A DNA stretch of 64,000 nt from an uncultured Blautia sp. (GTDB lineage Bacteria > Bacillota > Clostridia > Lachnospirales > Lachnospiraceae), in contig NZ_CANTKB010000018.1 in the NCBI RefSeq assembly GCF_947654165.1, forward strand, positions 1 to 64,000, in the 5' to 3' direction. The notes under the pieces are model-generated. The model saw only the letters and a program-made list of their open reading frames with translations. It was not told the DNA's origin and did no database searches. Positions 58,636 to 64,000 of the stretch are shown piece after piece (within the stretch, counting starts at the first letter, position 1; every line of letters starts with the position of its first letter). The translations under genes were made by a program, and so were the position numbers.

Positions 58636-59352
58636 ATGAAGATTCCAAATCATGTGGCCATTATTTTAGATGGCAATGGACGCTGGGCAAAAGCAAAAGG
58701 AATGCCAAGAACCTATGGACATATTAAGGGATGCGAAAATCTGGAAAAAATCTGCAGCATGGCAAAAGAACTGGGAGTAAAGTACCTCACCGTCTATGCC
58801 TTTTCTACAGAAAACTGGAAACGCTCTAAAGAAGAAGTAGACGGTTTAATGAAGCTGTTCCGCAATTACATGAAAAAGTGCATAAAAATCGCATCGGACA
58901 ATAAGATGAGAGTCCGTGTGATCGGAGACCCTACGGCATTTGATGAAGATTTGCAGAAAAAGATCAAGGAATTAGAAGAATTTTCCAGCCAGTATGATGA
59001 GCTGCATTTTCAGATCGCATTAAACTACGGAAGCAGAGATGAGATGAAGCGGGCAGTCCGGGAACTGGCTCTGGATGTAAAAGAGGGAAAGATAGATCCG
59101 GAAGAGATCACAGAACAGACTATCTCGGACTATCTGGATACCAGAGGACTTCCGGATCCGGATCTTCTGATCCGTACCAGTGGGGAACAGAGACTTTCCA
59201 ATTATCTTTTGTGGCAGCTTGCCTATACAGAATTTTATTTTACGGATGTTCCCTGGCCGGATTTCAACAAGGCAGAGTTTGTAAAAGCCATTGAGAAATA
59301 CAATGGCAGAGACAGAAGATACGGGGGAGTAAAGGAGGATACAAATGTTTAA
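58636..59352 (+). CDS. uppS: isoprenyl transferase (undecaprenyl diphosphate synthase)
   Basis: The 238-residue cis-prenyltransferase makes the C55 lipid carrier of cell wall synthesis. HVAIILDGNGRWAKAKGMPR (catalytic Asp), GHIKGCENL, YAFSTENWKRSKEEV, and RTSGEQRLSNYLLWQLAYTE are diagnostic. ATG 58636 has AGGAGG 6 bp upstream; the longer frame is rejected. It overlaps cdsA by 8 bp. Confidence 0.96.
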   Translation: MKIPNHVAIILDGNGRWAKAKGMPRTYGHIKGCENLEKICSMAKELGVKYLTVYAFSTENWKRSKEEVDGLMKLFRNYMKKCIKIASDNKMRVRVIGDPTAFDEDLQKKIKELEEFSSQYDELHFQIALNYGSRDEMKRAVRELALDVKEGKIDPEEITEQTISDYLDTRGLPDPDLLIRTSGEQRLSNYLLWQLAYTEFYFTDVPWPDFNKAEFVKAIEKYNGRDRRYGGVKEDTNV

Positions 59353-60157
59353 AACACGACTTTTAAGCGGCATTGTTCTGGTGATCATTGCGGCTGCCTC
59401 GATCGCAGCGGGAGGTCCTGTGCTGTTTGCAGTGCTTCTTACCATTTCTTTGATCGGGGTGAATGAATTATACAGAGCCATGGATGTACACCAGAAAGGT
59501 TTCGGCCCTTTAGAGGTGGCAGGATATGCTGGAACGGTTTTGTATTATATTACCCTTCTGTGGCCGAAAATGCAGTCCTATTCTATGATGGCAGTTTTGT
59601 TTGCACTGGTTCTGATCATGTGCGTCTATGTATTTTATTATCCAAAATACAGGGCAGAACAGATTATGGCAGCACTATTTGGCGTGGTATACGTGGCGGT
59701 GATGCTTTCTTATATATTTAAGACCAGAAATCTGGAAGGCGGAGCATGGCTGGTGGGTCTGATCTTCTTAAGCTCCTGGGGAAGTGATACCTGTGCTTAC
59801 TGTGTGGGTGTGCTGTTTGGAAAACATAAGATGGCACCAATACTGAGTCCTAAGAAATCCGTGGAAGGCGGTGTGGGCGGTGTTGTAGGTGCAGCACTTC
59901 TTGGAGCACTCTATGCAGTTCTGATTTCCGGTGTCAATCCGGCATCAGGACACACACCTCTGATGTACGGGATCATCTGTGCCGTAGGAGCACTGATTTC
60001 CATGGTAGGAGATCTGGCAGCTTCTGCGATTAAGAGAAACAAGGAAATCAAAGATTACGGAAAACTGATACCGGGACATGGAGGGATTCTGGACCGGTTT
60101 GACAGTGTAATCTTTACTGCACCGTTTATTTATTTTTTGGCAACCGTGTTGATTTAA
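59345..60157 (+). CDS. cdsA: phosphatidate cytidylyltransferase
   Basis: The 270-residue membrane enzyme makes CDP-diacylglycerol. It has about eight hydrophobic segments and the C-terminal signature GDLAASAIKRNKEIKDYGKL and PGHGGILDRFDSV. SPKKSVEGGVGGVVGA precedes it. It overlaps uppS, and dxr follows after 14 bp. Confidence 0.95.
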   Translation: MFKTRLLSGIVLVIIAAASIAAGGPVLFAVLLTISLIGVNELYRAMDVHQKGFGPLEVAGYAGTVLYYITLLWPKMQSYSMMAVLFALVLIMCVYVFYYPKYRAEQIMAALFGVVYVAVMLSYIFKTRNLEGGAWLVGLIFLSSWGSDTCAYCVGVLFGKHKMAPILSPKKSVEGGVGGVVGAALLGALYAVLISGVNPASGHTPLMYGIICAVGALISMVGDLAASAIKRNKEIKDYGKLIPGHGGILDRFDSVIFTAPFIYFLATVLI

Positions 60158-60171
60158 GGAGAACATAAGAT

Positions 60172-61314
60172 ATGATAAAAATTGCGATTTTAGGTTCTAC
60201 CGGTTCTATTGGAACCCAGACCCTGGATATTGTGAGAAAAAAGAAAGATCTGGAAGTGCTTGGCCTGGCAGCAGGCAGGAACATTTCCATGCTGGAGGAA
60301 CAGATCCGGGAATTTCATCCGAGACTGGCAGCAGTGGGGGATGAAGAAAAGGCAGCAGAACTCAGAGAACGTATAAAAGATACGGACTGCAAAGTAGTGG
60401 GAGGCATGGACGGACTTCTGGAGCTGGCTGCCATGGAAGGCACAGAGATTCTGGTCACAGCCATTGTGGGAATGATTGGAATCCGTCCGACGATTGAAGG
60501 AATCAAAGCAGGCAAAGATATTGCATTGGCTAATAAAGAGACCCTGGTTACCGCTGGTCATATTATTATGCCGCTGGCAAAGGAATACGGAGTGCGGATT
60601 CTGCCGGTGGACAGTGAACACAGTGCGATATTCCAGGCATTAAACGGAGAAGAACATCAGGCCATTGATAAACTTTTGATCACTGCTTCAGGAGGCCCTT
60701 TCAGAGGAAGAAAAACGGAAGAGCTGGAACACATTCAAGTGGAAGATGCACTGAAACATCCAAACTGGGCCATGGGTCAGAAAATCACCATAGATTCAGC
60801 CACCCTGGTAAATAAGGGACTGGAAGTTATGGAGGCAAAATGGCTGTTTGATGTTGATCTGGATCAGATTCAGGTGGTGGTACAGCCTCAGAGCGTGATT
60901 CATTCCATGATTCAGTTTACAGACGGCAGTGTGATGGCTCAGCTCGGAACCCCGGATATGCGGCTGCCGATCCAATATGCCCTTTATGGGGGAACCAGGA
61001 GATATCTGGACGGGGAACGCCTGGATTTTGCAAAACTTGGCTCGATCACCTTTGAAAATCCTGACTTGGAAACCTTTAAAGGTCTGCCCCTTGCCATGAA
61101 GGCATCCAGAACAGGGGGCTCAATGCCAACGGTATTTAATGCTGCAAATGAAAAAGCAGTGGCTCTGTTTCTTCAGCGGAAAATCGGTTTTCTGGATATT
61201 TACCGGATTATTGAGGATGCTATGGATAACCACAAGATTATTTCGGCACCTACGGTAGAAGAGATTTTAAATATCGAACAAGAAGTATACAATAGAATTG
61301 AAAGCAGGTGGTAG
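60172..61314 (+). CDS. dxr: 1-deoxy-D-xylulose 5-phosphate reductoisomerase
   Basis: The 380-residue NADPH enzyme of the MEP isoprenoid pathway has IAILGSTGSIGTQTLDIVRK, ALANKETLVTAGHII, LPVDSEHSAIFQAL, ITASGGPFRG and MGQKITIDSATLVNKGLEVM. These are all hallmark motifs. It supplies isoprenoid precursors for UppS two genes upstream. The stop lies 1 bp before the rseP start. Confidence 0.96.
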   Translation: MIKIAILGSTGSIGTQTLDIVRKKKDLEVLGLAAGRNISMLEEQIREFHPRLAAVGDEEKAAELRERIKDTDCKVVGGMDGLLELAAMEGTEILVTAIVGMIGIRPTIEGIKAGKDIALANKETLVTAGHIIMPLAKEYGVRILPVDSEHSAIFQALNGEEHQAIDKLLITASGGPFRGRKTEELEHIQVEDALKHPNWAMGQKITIDSATLVNKGLEVMEAKWLFDVDLDQIQVVVQPQSVIHSMIQFTDGSVMAQLGTPDMRLPIQYALYGGTRRYLDGERLDFAKLGSITFENPDLETFKGLPLAMKASRTGGSMPTVFNAANEKAVALFLQRKIGFLDIYRIIEDAMDNHKIISAPTVEEILNIEQEVYNRIESRW

Positions 61315-61315
61315 A

Positions 61316-62596
61316 TTGAAAATTTTAATTGCACTGCTGGTATTTTCTGTGATCGTACTGTTTCACGAGCTGGGACATTTTCTTCTGGCAAAGAGAAACG
61401 GGATCGCAGTTACGGAGTTTTCGTTGGGAATGGGACCGAGACTTCTCTCCACAGAAAAAGGAGGAACCAGATACTCTCTGAAACTTTTTCCTATCGGAGG
61501 ATCCTGTATGATGGTAGGGGAAGATGAGGAGGATGACAGCGAAGGGTCTTTTAATAAAGCGTCTGTATGGGCAAGAATATCAGTAGTTGCAGCAGGACCT
61601 ATCTTTAACTTTATTCTGGCCTTTGTATTTGCTATGATCATTACCAGTGTGGTGGGATATGACCCTGCAAGAGTGCTGCAGGTAACGGAAGGCTCTCCGG
61701 CAGCTCAGGCAGGACTGAAAGAAGGAGACGTGATCACGGAATTTCAGGGAAAGCATATTTCCATAGGGCGTGATCTGGATTCGTACATGACTCTTCATGG
61801 TTTGCAGGATGAAGAAATTTCTCTGACCTATAAACGAGATGGGGAAAAGCATGATATTCAGTTTCAGGCAAACAGCGAAAACAGATATATGCTTGGCTTT
61901 ACCTATTTATCGGAAGGAACACCGGAAATCACCCAGGTTATGTTAAACAGTGCCATGGCCAATGCCGGTGTGATGCCCGGGGATATCATCAGAGAAATCA
62001 ATGGGAATGCTGTTGCAGACAGCCAGGAACTCCAGGCATATCTGCAGGAACATCCATTGGACGGCACGGAGATTACCCTTGGGATTGAAAGAGATGGAAA
62101 AGTAGAAACGCTTTCTGCAACTCCCCAGATGACCAAACGTGTGGATTCCGGATTTGTCTATAACATTTACCGGGAAAAGACAAATTTTCTCGGTGTAATG
62201 AAATACAGTGCGGTGGAGGTACGCTACTGGATTTCTACAACAGTAGAGAGCTTAATGATGCTCATAAAAGGACAATTTTCAGTAAATGACCTTTCCGGTC
62301 CGGTGGGAATCATAGACGTTATCGGAGATTCTTATGAAGAAGCAAAAAGTGAAGGAGCCGTGATGGTATGGATGCAGATGCTGTACTGGGCGATTTTGCT
62401 TTCTGCAAACCTGGGTGTTATGAATCTTCTTCCTATACCGGCACTGGACGGAGGCAGGCTGGTATTCCTGCTCATTGAAGCAGTGAGAAAGAAACGATTG
62501 AATCCTGATGTGGAAGGAATGGTTCATTTTGCAGGTTTTGTACTTTTAATGATGCTGATGGTGTTTGTAATGTTTAACGATTTCCGGAGATTATAA
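61316..62596 (+). CDS. rseP: RIP metalloprotease RseP
   Basis: The 426-residue intramembrane site-2 protease has the zinc motif FHELGHF in the first membrane helix and LGMGPRLLS. Two PDZ-like regions follow (around SPAAQAGLKEGDVITEF and NAGVMPGDIIREINGNAVAD). NLLPIPALDGGRLVF supplies the third zinc ligand. It cleaves membrane anti-sigma factors or signal peptides. TTG 61316 is the likely start, after AGGTGG; TTG 61298 is in frame inside dxr. It is the last gene of the cluster. Confidence 0.94.
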   Translation: MKILIALLVFSVIVLFHELGHFLLAKRNGIAVTEFSLGMGPRLLSTEKGGTRYSLKLFPIGGSCMMVGEDEEDDSEGSFNKASVWARISVVAAGPIFNFILAFVFAMIITSVVGYDPARVLQVTEGSPAAQAGLKEGDVITEFQGKHISIGRDLDSYMTLHGLQDEEISLTYKRDGEKHDIQFQANSENRYMLGFTYLSEGTPEITQVMLNSAMANAGVMPGDIIREINGNAVADSQELQAYLQEHPLDGTEITLGIERDGKVETLSATPQMTKRVDSGFVYNIYREKTNFLGVMKYSAVEVRYWISTTVESLMMLIKGQFSVNDLSGPVGIIDVIGDSYEEAKSEGAVMVWMQMLYWAILLSANLGVMNLLPIPALDGGRLVFLLIEAVRKKRLNPDVEGMVHFAGFVLLMMLMVFVMFNDFRRL

Positions 62597-62651
62597 AAAA
62601 ATTCTTGCAAAAACTAAAGATGTGCCATATAATAAAATTAATAAAAGAAAA

Positions 62652-62762
62652 TTCTTCGGGGCGGGGCGTAATTCCCCACCGGCGGTATAGTCCGCGAGCG
62701 CAGATGCGTTGATTTGGTGTGATTCCAAAACCGACAGTATAGTCTGGATGAGAGAAGAAAGA
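62652..62762 (+). ncRNA. FMN riboswitch (RFN element)
   Basis: Conserved RFN cores are all present: TTCTTCGGGGCGGGG, AATTCCCCACCGGCGGTATA, GTCCGCGAGCG, TTGATTTGGTGTGATTCCAA, ACCGACAGTATAGTCTGGAT and GAGAGAAGA closing the basal stem. It senses FMN and, through the terminator at 62823-62857, controls ribU. Confidence 0.96.
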
Positions 62763-62822
62763 TTCGTGATGGTTCCAGGATGTTTTTCATATTTTTTTAT
62801 GAAAAACGGGAAAGCGGATATC

Positions 62823-62857
62823 AGCCCTGAGTTATACGCTCAGGGCTTTCTTATTTT
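62823..62857 (+). terminator. FMN riboswitch terminator
   Basis: AGCCCTGAG (62823-62831) pairs with CTCAGGGCT (62839-62847), then TTCTTATTTT. The rest of the 62597-62957 gap is riboswitch and leader. Confidence 0.88.
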
Positions 62858-62957
62858 GCAGAAAGGTTCATAGATATACAGGGACATTGCAGAATCTACA
62901 TTCAAAACGTAAGGATTTCCTTTTATATCAATGCTATATCAAAAGGAGAGGACGAAT

Positions 62958-63593
62958 ATGAGTGAACAAGTATTGAAAAAAATGGATGCAGCACAGAAAA
63001 GCAGGAGCAAGGTGAGGACTATTGCCCAGGTGGCAATGTTAGGAGCGATCTCAACGGTTTTGATGCTGTTTGAGTTTCCACTTCCGTTTCTGGCACCGCC
63101 GTTCTATGAGTTGGACTTCAGCGAGGTTCCGGTGCTGATCGGAGCATTTGCCATGGGACCTGCAGCGGGAATCGCCATTGAGGCTGTGAAGATTTTGCTG
63201 AATTTTGTATTAAACGGAACTATTACCGCTGGTGTGGGGGAAGTGGCAAATTTTATTTTCGGATGTGCCTTTTTGCTTCCTGCGTCTTTTCTCTATCGGA
63301 GAAAAAAAACAAGAAAAAATGCGGTGATCGGTATGATGGCAGGTACGGTGCTTATGACGGTCTTAGCATGTATCATCAATGCTTTTGTACTGCTTCCTGC
63401 ATACGGAGCAGCCTTTGGAATGCCGGTTCAGGCTTTTGTAGAAATGGGAACCCAGATCAACGGAGCCATTGACAGTTTGTTTATGTTTGCAGTTCTGGCA
63501 GTGGGACCTTTCAATCTTCTGAAGGGTATTCTTGTTTCTGGCATTGTATTATTGCTTTATAAGAGAATCCGTGTGATATTGAGAGATAGGTAA
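62958..63593 (+). CDS. ribU: riboflavin ECF transporter S component RibU
   Basis: The 211-residue membrane protein has six hydrophobic segments. The RibU-type stretch PLPFLAPPFYELDFSEVPVL lies after the first helix, and AMGPAAGIAIEAVKILLNFV follows. It binds riboflavin and couples to the shared ECF module. Riboswitch control by FMN supports the assignment. ATG 62958 follows AAGGAGAGG; the longer frame from 62931 is rejected. Confidence 0.95.
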   Translation: MSEQVLKKMDAAQKSRSKVRTIAQVAMLGAISTVLMLFEFPLPFLAPPFYELDFSEVPVLIGAFAMGPAAGIAIEAVKILLNFVLNGTITAGVGEVANFIFGCAFLLPASFLYRRKKTRKNAVIGMMAGTVLMTVLACIINAFVLLPAYGAAFGMPVQAFVEMGTQINGAIDSLFMFAVLAVGPFNLLKGILVSGIVLLLYKRIRVILRDR

Positions 63594-63601
63594 AAGAAAA
63601 G

Positions 63602-63649
63602 AAAGCTCCATAGGTCGGGAAAACAGAATCCGGCTTATGGGGCTTTTGT
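63602..63649. terminator. bidirectional terminator
   Basis: AAAGCTCCATA pairs with TATGGGGCTTT (one wobble), with inner TCGG/CCGG pairing, between ribU and the convergent cupin gene. Confidence 0.75.
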
Positions 63650-63684
63650 GATGTATAAAAGCAGGTCTATGCGTATGTTATTGT

Positions 63685-64000
63685 CTAATTCAGTGTTTTG
63701 TCTGCAAGTTCATCGATCTCCTGGCGGAATTCAGAGGTGGATACGATCAGAAATTTTGCGGGTTTCCCTGTATGGTTTTCCCAACGGTGTCCAATCTCAT
63801 TTGGATAGTACAAGGTATCACCTGGTTCCAATATATAGCTGCCTACCTGCTCCAGGTAGAAGGTAATGCTGCCTTCCAAGAGAAAAACAAATTCTTCTCC
63901 TCCATGATAATAATAATCTCCGGAATCGGTTCCGGCAGGCATATCAATGATTCCTCCCCACATCCGGCTGTCTCCTTTTGTAATGAGAGATTCCAGGATA
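63685..64000 (-). CDS. cupin-domain regulator, partial (5' end beyond window)
   Basis: The reading frame is open to the window edge. At least 104 residues are visible: ILESLITKGDSRMWGGIIDM, then the cupin motifs YYYHGGEEFVFLLEGSITFY and LEPGDTLYYPNEIGHRWENH. The order matches the C-terminal cupin of XRE-cupin transcription factors (PuuR-like), whose N-terminal helix-turn-helix would lie outside. A stand-alone cupin starting at the internal ATG (63963) is less likely, as coding continues upstream and no clear RBS fits. Confidence 0.8.
   Translation of the reverse strand, partial: ILESLITKGDSRMWGGIIDMPAGTDSGDYYYHGGEEFVFLLEGSITFYLEQVGSYILEPGDTLYYPNEIGHRWENHTGKPAKFLIVSTSEFRQEIDELADKTLN

Noticed and set aside
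1..64000. tRNA, rRNA, prophage or integrative element genes
   Set aside because: Reading the intergenic gaps showed no cloverleaf cores, rRNA motifs, integrases, phage structural genes or conjugation genes.

Overview
The window looks like chromosomal DNA of a low-to-moderate-GC, strictly anaerobic Gram-positive bacterium of the Clostridia, most likely a gut Lachnospiraceae (Blautia/Dorea/Mediterraneibacter-like). The evidence is AGGAGG-type ribosome binding sites with frequent GTG/TTG starts, canonical sigma-A promoters (TTGACA-N17-TATAAT type), an [FeFe]-hydrogenase maturation set (HydE/F/G plus a TM1266-type regulator), a B12-dependent class II ribonucleotide reductase, oxygen-sensitive indolepyruvate:ferredoxin oxidoreductase, a short anaerobe-type ThiC and ECF vitamin transporters. 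I see no rRNA, tRNA, prophage, transposase or CRISPR array. The genus is an inference.

Layout. (1) 1-4.4 kb is accessory and partly decayed: two GNAT acetyltransferases and a mannonate-oxidoreductase-like SDR lie between two inverted copies of an unfamiliar tandem array with a 52-bp period. They are followed by relics of an SDR paralogue, an unidentified gene and a YtcJ-type amidohydrolase. (2) 4.4-14.3 kb: small unknown gene, orphan butyrate kinase, GH31 glycosidase, FGGY sugar kinase, cysteine-desulfurase-like enzyme, aspartokinase, sodium:solute symporter and a truncated metal-dependent hydrolase. (3) 14.4-23.3 kb: an acyl-CoA ligase divergent from a run made of a TrpR/YerC-like regulator, IorA, IorB, PaaK and an ACT protein. 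This is a probable route from aromatic 2-oxo acids to arylacetyl-CoA and free acids. The run continues into an MBL-fold hydrolase and a two-component system. (4) 23.4-27.5 kb: a three-gene ABC exporter and a MATE pump. (5) 27.5-33.7 kb (minus strand): hydF, hydG, hydE and a TM1266-type regulator behind a possible attenuator, then an IbrB/IbrA-like pair (ParB-fold protein and PAPS-reductase-fold protein). (6) 33.8-41.3 kb: class II RNR with a probable NrdR-type promoter dyad, three small unknown or poorly known proteins, and a thiamine operon (thiW-thiM-thiE-thiC) behind a TPP riboswitch. A second, diverged thi-box-like element overlaps the thiW ribosome binding site.

(7) 41.3-48.8 kb: two more MATE pumps, a FliB-like lysine methylase, a cysteine-rich small protein, two HAD phosphatases, a cyclase/kynurenine formamidase-like enzyme and an EamA exporter. 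(8) 48.9-57.1 kb: an orphan carB, a two-gene ABC exporter, a YejK-type nucleoid-associated protein and an NSS transporter. (9) 57.2-62.6 kb: the housekeeping cluster pyrH-frr-uppS-cdsA-dxr-rseP. (10) 62.6-64 kb: an FMN riboswitch controlling ribU, and a cupin-domain regulator cut by the window end.

The most unusual content is the inverted pair of 52-bp-period arrays. Next are the hydrogenase-maturation leader, the IbrAB-like pair, the tandem thi-box leader, and a 63-bp promoter block shared by a glycosidase gene and a MATE gene 38 kb apart. All similarity statements come from reading motifs by eye; no database search was run.
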